Below, piece by piece: positions 6,123-12,816 of a stretch of DNA of 12,852 nucleotides; position 1 is the first letter of the stretch; each line of letters begins with the position of its first letter. The notes beneath the pieces were generated by a model. It did not search any database and was not told the DNA's origin. It worked only from the letters and a program-made list of their open reading frames with translations. Made by a program: the position numbers and the translations under genes. Source of the stretch: Neisseriaceae bacterium (GTDB lineage Bacteria; Pseudomonadota; Gammaproteobacteria; Burkholderiales; Neisseriaceae). The stretch is from assembly GCA_017989485.1 (NCBI GenBank), contig JAGNPU010000018.1, positions 1-12,852 of the forward strand, given 5' to 3'.

Positions 6123-7430
6123 ATGAGCAACATGGAAACCACCATCGGCGCCAATGAGGCGCTGATTAAGGAACAGGCGTATAAAAAAATCACCACGCGT
6201 CTGGTGCCGTTTTTAATCTTCTTATTTTTGCTGGCTTGGCTCAACCGCGTGAACGTGGGTTTTGCCAAAATCACCATGCTGTCCGACCTTGGCTTTAGTG
6301 AGGCGATGTACGGCTTGGGGGCGGGTATTTTCTTTATTGGGTATTTTATTTTTGAAGTGCCCAGTAATCTGTACCTGGAAAAAATTGGCGCCCGCAAAAC
6401 CCTGGCGCGGATCACCATTTTGTGGGGGATTACCTCTGCGGCCATGATGTTTGTGACCACGCCCATGCAGTTTTACGTGCTGCGGTTTTTGCTCGGGGCG
6501 TTTGAAGCAGGCTTTTTCCCGGGCGTGGTGTTGTACATTACCTATTGGTTTCCATCGGCCAGACGCGCCAGAATCAATGGCTTGTTCATGACCTCATTTG
6601 CCATCGCAGGCGTGGTGGGTGGCCCCTTGGCGGGCTTGGTGATGAACAAAATGGTGGGCGTGGGCAGCTTGGCCAACTGGCAGTGGCTGTTCCTGATCGA
6701 GGGCATCCCCTCGGTGATTGCCGGCCTGTTTGTGTTGAAGTATTTGCCAGATCGTCCTGACAGCACCACCTGGTTGAGCGCGGAAGAAAAACGCTTGGTG
6801 AATGCCGACGTGGCCGCTGACAATCAGGATGCGGGCAAGCATTCTAGCTTCCGTGCGGTGATTGGCAATAAAGTGGTGTGGTTATGTGCCGCGATTTATT
6901 TCTGTATCGTCAGTGGCAACGCCACCATTGCCTTTTGGTCGCCCAGCATCATTAAAGGCTTGGGCATAGACAACACCTTGACCATCGGTTTGATTTCCGC
7001 CGTGCCGTTCTTGTTTGGCACCATTGCCATGGTGTGGATTGGCGCCCATTCCGACAAAACCGGTGAGCGTAAGCTGCACGTGTGCGCGGCCACCTTGGTG
7101 GCCAGTATTGGCCTAGTGATGACCGGGTTTTTTGCCCACAATGCGATTTTGGCCTTGGTGGGTCTGACCGTGGCGTCCATTGGTATTTTGGCGGCCTTCC
7201 CAGTGTTTTGGTCTATTCCGTCCTTGTTCTTTACCGGTGCGGCGGCCGCAGGCTCTATTGCCTTGATCAACTCCATCGGCAATCTGGCCGGCTTTGTGGC
7301 ACCCTATATGATAGGCTTCTTAAAAGAGCAGTCTAATAGCCTGGCCGCCGGCCTGTATTTTGTGGCGGCTTTAGAATTGATTGCGGTGATTTTGGTGTTT
7401 GCCTTTGTCAAAATCAAAAAGGCTGCTTGA
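6123..7430 (+). CDS. MFS transporter, anion:cation symporter (ACS) family
   Basis: This 435-residue protein is a predicted 12-helix inner-membrane symporter of the ACS branch of the major facilitator superfamily, which typically imports organic anions together with protons. Family features are visible: the first-helix segment AWLNRVNVGFAK (38-49; many relatives have Asp where Asn is here), the GYFIFEVPSNLYLEKIGARK loop motif, FLLGAFEAGFFPG, then a hydrophilic central loop (about 203-245) and a basic C-terminal KIKKAA. GGAG (6111-6114) lies eight bases before the ATG. It follows the amidase gene by 36 bases with no terminator between, so it belongs to the same operon and probably imports the amidase/DUF2848 substrate. 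No terminator follows directly; the likely one lies inside the convergent gene at 7508-7552. Confidence 0.9.
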   Translation: MSNMETTIGANEALIKEQAYKKITTRLVPFLIFLFLLAWLNRVNVGFAKITMLSDLGFSEAMYGLGAGIFFIGYFIFEVPSNLYLEKIGARKTLARITILWGITSAAMMFVTTPMQFYVLRFLLGAFEAGFFPGVVLYITYWFPSARRARINGLFMTSFAIAGVVGGPLAGLVMNKMVGVGSLANWQWLFLIEGIPSVIAGLFVLKYLPDRPDSTTWLSAEEKRLVNADVAADNQDAGKHSSFRAVIGNKVVWLCAAIYFCIVSGNATIAFWSPSIIKGLGIDNTLTIGLISAVPFLFGTIAMVWIGAHSDKTGERKLHVCAATLVASIGLVMTGFFAHNAILALVGLTVASIGILAAFPVFWSIPSLFFTGAAAAGSIALINSIGNLAGFVAPYMIGFLKEQSNSLAAGLYFVAALELIAVILVFAFVKIKKAA

Positions 7431-7436
7431 CCTTCG

Positions 7437-7997
7437 CTAGTCTGTCATCATTTCTTGTAGCAGCTGGTTGACCAGCGGGAGCTTGCTAAAGCCCTCGTGC
7501 TGGGTGAAATGCCCGCCATTGTCGATAAGACAATGGCGGGCATTCATTTTTTGGGCCAGTCTCAGGCTGTATTCGGGGGGCACAATGGTGTCGTTGCTTG
7601 AGGCCACGCACACGCGCTGACGCACGCTGTCCTGTAGGGCGGGAAAATCAAAAACGTGGTCGGCCAAGGGGGCAAGGGCGGGGAACTGAGGAATGTATTC
7701 GTAAAACCCAGACACCAACACCATGCCGGCAAACGGTGTTTTTGGGGGGTGTTGCGCCAAATAGGCCAGCAGCATCACGCAGCCTAGGCTGTGGGCCACG
7801 AAATAGGTATTGGCGGGCGCACTCACCACTTTGGCTTGAAGGTGGCCCACCCATTCATCTAGCTGCGGGTCGCTGGGGTGGGGCATAGACAATACCTGGG
7901 CCTGAACGCTGCGTCGATTCAACTGTAGTTTGAGCCAGGGGAACCAGTGGCTGGCTGGATTGGCTTCAAAGCCATGGATCACGTAAACGGTTTTCAT
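7437..7997 (-). CDS. RBBP9/YdeN-family alpha/beta hydrolase
   Basis: This is a small serine hydrolase of 186 residues with the RBBP9/YdeN fold, cytoplasmic and of unknown physiological substrate. The N-terminal strand MKTVYVIHGFEANPASHWF contains the oxyanion-loop HGF. The catalytic triad is visible: Ser70 in AHSLG, Asp136 in SSNDTIVP and His163 in NGGHF. Length is normal for the family. AGAGGA (complement of 8008-8013) lies ten bases upstream of the ATG. It follows metB on the same strand by 90 bases with no clear terminator, so it may be co-transcribed with metB, although a direct role in methionine metabolism is not evident. It converges with the MFS gene with only six bases between stops, and a plus-strand terminator is written into its coding sequence around the His163 codon. 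Confidence 0.85.
   Translation of the reverse strand: MKTVYVIHGFEANPASHWFPWLKLQLNRRSVQAQVLSMPHPSDPQLDEWVGHLQAKVVSAPANTYFVAHSLGCVMLLAYLAQHPPKTPFAGMVLVSGFYEYIPQFPALAPLADHVFDFPALQDSVRQRVCVASSNDTIVPPEYSLRLAQKMNARHCLIDNGGHFTQHEGFSKLPLVNQLLQEMMTD
7508..7552 (+). terminator. Intrinsic terminator of the MFS operon, embedded in the convergent hydrolase gene
   Basis: AATGCCCGCCATTGTC (7508-7523) and its exact reverse complement (7529-7544) form a 16-base-pair stem with a five-base loop, followed by CA and six T (7547-7552) on the plus strand. On the minus strand the stem is followed by TCACCC, so it should terminate only rightward transcription. It lies about 78 bases after the MFS stop, inside the 3' third of the opposing gene. 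Confidence 0.8.
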
Positions 7998-8087
7998 GCG
8001 GCACGGGTCCTCTGGTCGGGGGATGACAGGCGTGGGCGTTCAACGAAGGCTTAATTTAACACATAGGCTGTGCCTCAGGGGGTAAAT

Positions 8088-9269
8088 TCATGGCGTTGGG
8101 GTGGCCAAGTGAGGCTGCGCCGCCACATTCAAGGCTTGGTCAAGGTCGGCAATCAGGTCGACGCTGTCTTCTAGGCCCACCGAAAGGCGCAGTAACTGTG
8201 CCGATATGCCGGCCTGCTGCTGGGCGGCGTCGCTCATGCCGGCGTGGGTCATGCTGGCGGGGTGGGCGATCAGGCTTTCTACCCCGCCTAGCGATTCGGC
8301 CAGGGTAAACAGCCGTAATTGGGCCAAGAACAGCGCCAGCTGGCCTTGATCACCTTTGAGCTCAAGGCTGATCATGGCGCCAAAGCCTCGCTGCTGGCGG
8401 GCCGCAATGGCGTGGCCAGGATGGGTGGCCAGGCCAGGGTAGTACACCTTGGCCACGTGAGGGTGTTGGTTTAAAAAGGCCACGATGGCGGCCGCATTGT
8501 GCTGCTGTTGTAATATTCTGGGCACCAGGGTGCGGATGCCGCGCAGCAATAAATAGCTGTCAAAGGCGCTGCAGGTGACGCCGAGGTTGTTGGCCCACCA
8601 GGTCAGCTGCTCGGTGTGTGCTTGGGTGCGACACACCACGGCGCCGGCGATGACGTCGGAGTGGCCGTTGAGGTATTTGGTACAGGAGTGTAAGACCAGA
8701 TCGGCGCCCAGCTCGAACGGGCGCTGTAAAATGGGGCTCAAAAAGGTGTTGTCGACCACGGCCAAGGCGTCGGTGTGGTGGACGGCCTGACACAGCCGTT
8801 GGATGTCGACCACGTTGAGTAAGGGGTTGCTCGGGGTTTCAATCAGCACCAGGGTGGGCCCTAAGGCCAGGGCCTGTTGTAATTCAGCCTCATTGTTCTG
8901 ATCGACAAAGCGCACGCGCAAAGCCCCTTTTTCGGCCAGGCTGGTGAGCAGCCGATGGCTGCCGCCATAGCAGTCATGGGGCGCCACGACGAGGTCTTGT
9001 GGCCCGACGAATACCGTCAGCAGCAGGAGCAGCGCCGAGGTGCCGCTGTTGGTCAATATGGCCCCTGCCGCGCCTTCTAGCTGTGCCAACGCATGAATGC
9101 CGTGGTCTCGGCTGGGGTTGCCGCGGCGGGCATAGTCATGGGCACGTGGTTCTTTAAAGTGTTTAAAGTTGTACGTGCTGGATAAGTGCAGCGGCGGCAC
9201 GACGGCACCATATTGCTCATCATCGTTTAAGCCACTGCGAATGGCGAGCGTGGCGGGCTGGAAGTTCAT
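8088..9269 (-). CDS. metB: Cystathionine gamma-synthase MetB
   Basis: This 393-residue PLP enzyme makes cystathionine from an activated homoserine and cysteine, the transsulfuration entry to methionine. It is very close to E. coli MetB as remembered, for example [19 protein letters not shown] at the N-terminus, the [10 protein letters not shown] phosphate-binding segment (46-55), and SLGGVESLI near the C-terminus. Lys198 in [10 protein letters not shown] is the Schiff-base lysine, at the same position as in E. coli. The absence of an insertion and the E. coli-like blocks favour MetB over cystathionine beta-lyase or MetZ. The start ATG (complement of 9267-9269) is the family start; the ribosome-binding site is weak (AAGG, about 10 bases upstream). 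It is divergent from metJ, with Met boxes over its promoter. No metL follows, unlike E. coli; a YdeN-type hydrolase does. Confidence 0.93.
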   Translation of the reverse strand: MNFQPATLAIRSGLNDDEQYGAVVPPLHLSSTYNFKHFKEPRAHDYARRGNPSRDHGIHALAQLEGAAGAILTNSGTSALLLLLTVFVGPQDLVVAPHDCYGGSHRLLTSLAEKGALRVRFVDQNNEAELQQALALGPTLVLIETPSNPLLNVVDIQRLCQAVHHTDALAVVDNTFLSPILQRPFELGADLVLHSCTKYLNGHSDVIAGAVVCRTQAHTEQLTWWANNLGVTCSAFDSYLLLRGIRTLVPRILQQQHNAAAIVAFLNQHPHVAKVYYPGLATHPGHAIAARQQRGFGAMISLELKGDQGQLALFLAQLRLFTLAESLGGVESLIAHPASMTHAGMSDAAQQQAGISAQLLRLSVGLEDSVDLIADLDQALNVAAQPHLATPTP

Positions 9270-9303
9270 GATTTTAGGCCTTAAAAATATCGTCTATGGC
9301 ATT

Positions 9304-9332
9304 ACAATAACCTCATGCAATAAAGACGTCAA
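9304..9332 (-). promoter_or_regulatory. metB promoter
   Basis: Read on the minus strand, TTGACG (complement of 9327-9332) and TATTGT (complement of 9304-9309) are 17 bases apart, a good sigma70 pair. Transcription would start near 9296, giving a leader of about 27 bases. The -35 lies inside the first two Met boxes, so MetJ binding would occlude it. Confidence 0.7.
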
Positions 9333-9347
9333 GATGTATAGACGTCT
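9324..9347. promoter_or_regulatory. Three tandem Met boxes (MetJ operator)
   Basis: Three adjacent 8-base sites fit the MetJ consensus AGACGTCT: AGACGTCA (9324-9331, 7 of 8), AGATGTAT (9332-9339, 6 of 8) and AGACGTCT (9340-9347, 8 of 8). MetJ dimers are known to bind adjacent in-phase boxes cooperatively, two or more being needed. The flanking 8-mers match poorly, so the array has three clear members. It lies between metB and metJ and can serve both. Confidence 0.88.
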
Positions 9348-9384
9348 AAATATATTTATTTCTGTATGGATAGATTGATCCTTG

Positions 9385-9412
9385 AGGCATTAATGATTAA
9401 AATCAGGCATTA
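9385..9412. repeat. Short direct repeat AGGCATTA upstream of metJ
   Basis: AGGCATTA occurs at 9385-9392 and 9405-9412, exactly 20 bases apart (about two helical turns), in the AT-rich metJ promoter region. TTAATGA also occurs twice (9390-9396, 9414-9420). It could be a second operator or chance in AT-rich DNA. Confidence 0.3.
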
Positions 9413-9440
9413 GTTAATGAATCAATGAAAAGGGCAGACA

Positions 9441-9680
9441 ATGAAACAATGGAACGGCGAGTACATCGATCCGTATGCAGAACACGGTAAGAAGACAGAG
9501 CAAACCAAGAAAATCACCGTCTCAATTCCATTGCCTGTTTTGAAAGTGTTGACCGACGAGCGTACCCGCCGTCAGGTGAATAACTTGAAACACGCGACCA
9601 ACAGCGAGCTTTTGTGCGAAGCGTTTTTGCACGCGTTTACCGGCCAACCGTTGCCAACCGACGACGAGCTGAAAAAATAA
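9441..9680 (+). CDS. metJ: Methionine repressor MetJ, short form lacking the C-terminal region
   Basis: This is the ribbon-helix-helix repressor that binds Met boxes with S-adenosylmethionine as corepressor. Residues 1-79 match E. coli MetJ without gaps: [13 protein letters not shown] (6-18), DNA-reading strand KKITVSI (23-29), helix A with [13 protein letters not shown] (37-49) and helix B with [16 protein letters not shown] (51-66). E. coli MetJ has about 105 residues; this one stops after LPTDDELKK, losing the region with the last helix. Shifting the frame at the A6 run before the stop does not restore the missing sequence, and a terminator hairpin starts 12 bases later, so the short form looks native and not a sequencing error. 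AGGG (9431-9434) lies six bases before the ATG. It is divergent from metB and shares the Met-box operator, so autoregulation is expected. Confidence 0.92.
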   Translation: MKQWNGEYIDPYAEHGKKTEQTKKITVSIPLPVLKVLTDERTRRQVNNLKHATNSELLCEAFLHAFTGQPLPTDDELKK

Positions 9681-9692
9681 GCTTATAGGACG

Positions 9693-9733
9693 CGCGCCCA
9701 AGCCTTGGCTTTCGCCTCTGCTTGGGCGCGTTT
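9693..9733 (+). terminator. Terminator of metJ
   Basis: CGCGCCCAAGC (9693-9703) pairs perfectly with GCTTGGGCGCG (9720-9730) around a 16-base loop, followed by only three T. The stem is strong but the short T-tract suggests incomplete termination. Confidence 0.65.
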
Positions 9734-9807
9734 GCGTGTGGCCGCCGTGGATTAAGCGGTGCGCCAAAAAATTAGCCACCATGGTATTCGCCGGCGGCGA
9801 ACATGCG

Positions 9808-9813
9808 TATAAT
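9808..9813 (+). promoter_or_regulatory. Candidate -10 element of the prfC promoter
   Basis: A perfect TATAAT sits 63 bases upstream of the prfC ATG and downstream of the metJ terminator. The -35 region (about 9785-9790) is poor. A start near 9820 would leave a leader of about 57 bases. Confidence 0.5.
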
Positions 9814-9831
9814 GACGACATTTGAATCTTA

Positions 9832-9856
9832 AAGGGTTGTTTGTAAAACAGCCTTT
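9832..9856 (+). other. Hairpin in the prfC leader
   Basis: AAGGGTTGTTT (9832-9842) can pair with AAACAGCCTTT (9846-9856) around a three-base loop, mostly Watson-Crick with two G-U pairs. It ends 20 bases before the prfC start and lies downstream of the predicted transcription start. No T-tract follows (CTTCT), so it is probably a leader structure and not a terminator. Confidence 0.4.
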
Positions 9857-9876
9857 CTTCTACAGTATTGTGAAAC

Positions 9877-11481
9877 ATGTCTAACCCAGAAATCTTAAAA
9901 AAAGCCCAACGCCGCCGCACGTTTGCGATTATTTCGCATCCCGATGCCGGTAAAACCACGCTGACTGAAAAGCTGTTGCTGTTCTCGGGCGCCATTCAAA
10001 TGGCCGGTACCGTGAAGGGCAAAAAATCAGGCAAGTTTGCCACCTCCGACTGGATGGACATTGAAAAGCAGCGGGGCATTTCGGTGGCCTCCAGCGTGAT
10101 GCAGTTCGACTATCGTGACCACTCGGTTAACCTATTGGACACCCCAGGCCACAAAGACTTCTCGGAAGACACCTACCGGGTGTTGACCGCCGTCGACAGC
10201 GCGCTGATGGTGATCGATGCCGGTAATGGCGTGGAAGAGCAAACGATTAAGCTGTTGAACGTGTGTCGCCTGCGCAATACCCCTATTGTGACCTTCATGA
10301 ACAAGTATGACCGTGAGGTGCGTGATTCCCTAGAGCTGTTAGACGAAGTGGAAAGCGTGTTGAAAATCCGCTGTGCGCCGGTGTCTTGGCCGATAGGCAT
10401 GGGCAAAAACTTCAAGGGTGTGTACGATATTTTAAACGATCAGGTTCGCCTGTTCGAAGCCGGCACGGAAAAACTGACCGCCGACTTTGAGGTGATTGAT
10501 GGCATTAACAACCCGCGTTTGGATGAGCTGTTTCCTTTAGAGATGGAGCAGCTGCGTTCGGAAATCGAATTGGTGCAGGCCGCGTCGAACACCTTTAGCC
10601 TAGAAGAATTCTTGGCCGGCGACCTGACCCCGGTGTTCTTCGGCTCGGCGATCAATAACTTTGGCGTGCGTGAAATTTTAGACGCCCTGATTGACTGGGC
10701 GCCGCCGCCGAAAGGCCGCGACGCCACCGTGCGCACGGTTGAGCCAGGCGAAGCTAAGTTTTCTGGCTTTGTGTTCAAAATTCAGGCCAATATGGACCCA
10801 AAACACCGTGACCGCATTGCGTTTTTGCGCGTGTGTTCTGGCAAATTTAGCCGCGGCATGAAGATTAAGCACCTGCGTTTAAACCGCGAGATTGCGGCCT
10901 CCAGCGTGGTGACCTTTATGTCGCACGACCGTGAGCTGGTGGAAGAGGCTTACGCCGGCGACATCATCGGCATTCCTAACCACGGCAACATTCAAATTGG
11001 CGACAGCTTTAGCGAAGGCGAGCTGTTGGCCTTTACCGGGATTCCGTTTTTCGCCCCCGAGCTGTTCCGCAGCGTGCGCATTCGTAACCCCTTGAAAATG
11101 AAGCAGCTGCAAAAAGGCTTACAGCAGCTGGGTGAAGAGGGCGCGGTACAGGTGTTTAAACCGCACAACGGCGGCGATTTAATCTTGGGTGCGGTTGGGG
11201 TGTTGCAGTTTGAAGTGGTGGCCTCTCGTTTGGCAGCGGAATATGGCGTAGACGCGATGTTTGAAACCGCGTCGATTTGGTCGGCACGCTGGGTGTCTTG
11301 CCCTGATGCCAAAAAACTGGCAGAGTTTGAGAAGGCCAACGAGCTGAACCTCAGCATCGACGCCGGCCATACCCTGGCTTATTTGGCCCCGAACCGAGTC
11401 AACCTACAGCTCACGCAAGAGCGGTGGCCAGACATTGTGTTCCACGAAACCCGCGAGCATTCGGTTAATCTGAACGATTAA
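9877..11481 (+). CDS. prfC: Peptide chain release factor 3
   Basis: RF3 is a translational GTPase that recycles RF1 and RF2 from the ribosome after peptide release. It has 534 residues, a normal length. GTPase motifs are in place: G1 SHPDAGKT (20-27), G2 region QRGIS (65-69), G3 DTPGH (88-92) and G4 NKYD (142-145). The [17 protein letters not shown] block that distinguishes RF3 from EF-G follows in domain 2, and the protein ends with [13 protein letters not shown]. The wording of many segments (such as [10 protein letters not shown] and SLELLDEVE) recalls Neisseria RF3 from memory. The ATG at 9877 gives the standard N-terminus, but there is no clear Shine-Dalgarno sequence just upstream. It is transcribed alone, with a terminator 20 bases after the stop. 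Confidence 0.96.
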   Translation: MSNPEILKKAQRRRTFAIISHPDAGKTTLTEKLLLFSGAIQMAGTVKGKKSGKFATSDWMDIEKQRGISVASSVMQFDYRDHSVNLLDTPGHKDFSEDTYRVLTAVDSALMVIDAGNGVEEQTIKLLNVCRLRNTPIVTFMNKYDREVRDSLELLDEVESVLKIRCAPVSWPIGMGKNFKGVYDILNDQVRLFEAGTEKLTADFEVIDGINNPRLDELFPLEMEQLRSEIELVQAASNTFSLEEFLAGDLTPVFFGSAINNFGVREILDALIDWAPPPKGRDATVRTVEPGEAKFSGFVFKIQANMDPKHRDRIAFLRVCSGKFSRGMKIKHLRLNREIAASSVVTFMSHDRELVEEAYAGDIIGIPNHGNIQIGDSFSEGELLAFTGIPFFAPELFRSVRIRNPLKMKQLQKGLQQLGEEGAVQVFKPHNGGDLILGAVGVLQFEVVASRLAAEYGVDAMFETASIWSARWVSCPDAKKLAEFEKANELNLSIDAGHTLAYLAPNRVNLQLTQERWPDIVFHETREHSVNLND

Positions 11482-11500
11482 GCCGCTTGGTGACACCCAT

Positions 11501-11534
11501 GGGCAGCCTTGCATTGCGTCAGGCTGCCCTTTTT
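11501..11534 (+). terminator. Intrinsic terminator of prfC
   Basis: GGGCAGCCT (11501-11509) pairs perfectly with AGGCTGCCC (11521-11529) around an 11-base loop, followed by five T (11530-11534). It ends 13 bases before the next start codon. Confidence 0.9.
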
Positions 11535-11547
11535 AAATGGATACAAT

Positions 11548-12420
11548 ATGAGTGAATGGTTAAAACAGTTGTTGAGCAGTGAGTCGCCGCTAATGGCCGA
11601 CGCCGTGCGCTCGGTGGTGCTGATTGTGGCGCTGGTGGTGGGCCGGTTTGTGCTGTTGCGCACCGTGTTTAAGCGCAACCCCGCCATGCGCATTGAGAGC
11701 AAGCAGCGCTGGTATATCGGCAGCCGCAATGCGGTGATTCTGGGCGTGTTGATCAGCATGTTAATCATTTGGGCCAGCGAGCTGCAAAGCTTTGCCCTGT
11801 CGATGATGGCGGTGGCGGCGGCGACGGTGTTGGCCACCAAAGAGCTGATTATGTGCGTCTCCGGGGGCTTGGTCAGGGCCACGGGCAAGCTGTATCGTCC
11901 TGGTGACTACATTGAGATCGGCCAGTACCGTGGCCGCGTGGTGGACATGAACGTGTTCAGCACGGTGTTGATGGAGGTAGGGCCTGGCCATTTGACCAAT
12001 CAGACCACGGGCCGCACCACCAGCATTCCCAACAGCCTGCTGCTCAGCACGCCGGTGTTCCGCGAAAACCACATGGGCGAATTCACCATTCATACCTTTA
12101 TGGTGCCTGCCCCTTATAGCCTGGATCCGATTCAGGCGAGTAAGGTCATTCAGGCCAGCGCGGAGTCCCTGTGTATGCCGTATTTGGCCCAGGCCAAGGC
12201 CTATGTGAATGCCTTAGAGACCGAGCGTATGTATCAAGCCCCTTCGGCCGCGCCCCGCATCAGCATTGTTGCGGTGGACGACAAGCATTATAAGTTTATC
12301 GTGCGCATGGTGATTCCGGTGCGCGAACGTCAGCACATCGAGCAAAGCATCATGCAAACCTTTTTGTTTGCGTCTTATGGCAAGACGCAGGCACCCGCCG
12401 AACTGGTGGTTGAGGGTTAA
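11548..12420 (+). CDS. Small MscS-family mechanosensitive ion channel
   Basis: This 290-residue inner-membrane protein fits the MscS family of tension-gated channels that release solutes on osmotic downshock. Three hydrophobic segments are seen (about 17-38, 59-78 and 80-108). The third is alanine/glycine-rich and continues into the family hallmark LYRPGDYIEIGQYRGRVVDMNVFST (115-139), the MscS beta domain. An IPNS motif (160-163), equivalent to the IPN of MscS, follows, and then a soluble alpha/beta C-terminal domain. The length matches three-helix MscS rather than larger paralogues. The ATG at 11548 is chosen because in-frame TTG 11509 lies within the prfC terminator. The ribosome-binding site is weak and no promoter is evident in the 13 bases after that terminator, so transcription would come from read-through or a promoter within the end of prfC. 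Confidence 0.88.
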   Translation: MSEWLKQLLSSESPLMADAVRSVVLIVALVVGRFVLLRTVFKRNPAMRIESKQRWYIGSRNAVILGVLISMLIIWASELQSFALSMMAVAAATVLATKELIMCVSGGLVRATGKLYRPGDYIEIGQYRGRVVDMNVFSTVLMEVGPGHLTNQTTGRTTSIPNSLLLSTPVFRENHMGEFTIHTFMVPAPYSLDPIQASKVIQASAESLCMPYLAQAKAYVNALETERMYQAPSAAPRISIVAVDDKHYKFIVRMVIPVRERQHIEQSIMQTFLFASYGKTQAPAELVVEG

Positions 12421-12442
12421 GCGGGATGTGGTGGCAGTAGAC

Positions 12443-12466
12443 AAGAGGCTTAGGCCTCTTTTTTTT
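12443..12466 (+). terminator. Intrinsic terminator of the MscS-type gene
   Basis: AAGAGGC (12443-12449) pairs with GCCTCTT (12454-12460) around TTAG, running into eight T (12459-12466). It begins 22 bases after the stop. Confidence 0.9.
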
Positions 12467-12482
12467 GTGCCCAGGCGCAGGG

Positions 12483-12583
12483 TTACCCACAGAAAACGGG
12501 GGTGGCTGTGTGGGTAAGCTGTGGGTGAATAGGTTTAGTCATTGATTTTTATCGGGAATCACGGATTGCTTAAATAATGGGCA
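12483..12583. repeat. DnaA-box-like repeat module, copy 1
   Basis: The first 45 bases (12483-12527) match copy 2 at 37 of 45 positions, and the last 18 (12566-12583) at 15 of 18, both at an offset of exactly 233. DnaA-box-like sites: TTACCCACA at 12483-12491 (plus), TTACCCACA as complement of 12509-12517, and TCACCCACA as complement of 12520-12528. The first two differ from TTATCCACA by one base and the third by two. Confidence 0.75.
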
Positions 12584-12715
12584 GCGCGAGGGCAAACCGG
12601 GCCGCTGCCGAGGCTTTATGAAGTATTACTTGATGATGCAGGCGTGAGGCAGCGGATTCGGCCGGTTTTGGCCGCCTTAGGCCGGCGTTGCGGCCTAGGT
12701 TATTCATGGTGGTGC

Positions 12716-12816
12716 TTGTGCACAGAAAGCGTGGGTGGATGTGTGGATAAACTGTGGGTGTAGGTGCTTAAGCCTTGTTTTGGCTGGGTAAATAAGGGGT
12801 GCTTAAAAAATAGGCA
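12716..12816. repeat. DnaA-box-like repeat module, copy 2, with one perfect DnaA box
   Basis: Same layout as copy 1 at an offset of 233 bases. Sites: TTGTGCACA at 12716-12724 (plus, degenerate), TTATCCACA as complement of 12742-12750 (perfect consensus), and ACACCCACA as complement of 12753-12761 (weak). The two minus-strand sites start 11 bases apart, as in copy 1. The end of the module is the AT-rich GCTTAAAAAATAGGCA (12801-12816). Confidence 0.75.

Noticed and set aside
9671..9680. metJ shortened by a frameshift in the A6 run
   Set aside because: Neither adding nor removing an A yields sequence resembling the missing MetJ C-terminus, and a terminator hairpin follows closely.
11542..11547. 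TACAAT as a -10 for the MscS-type gene
   Set aside because: It lies directly before the ATG, so transcription would begin inside the coding region, and there is no -35.
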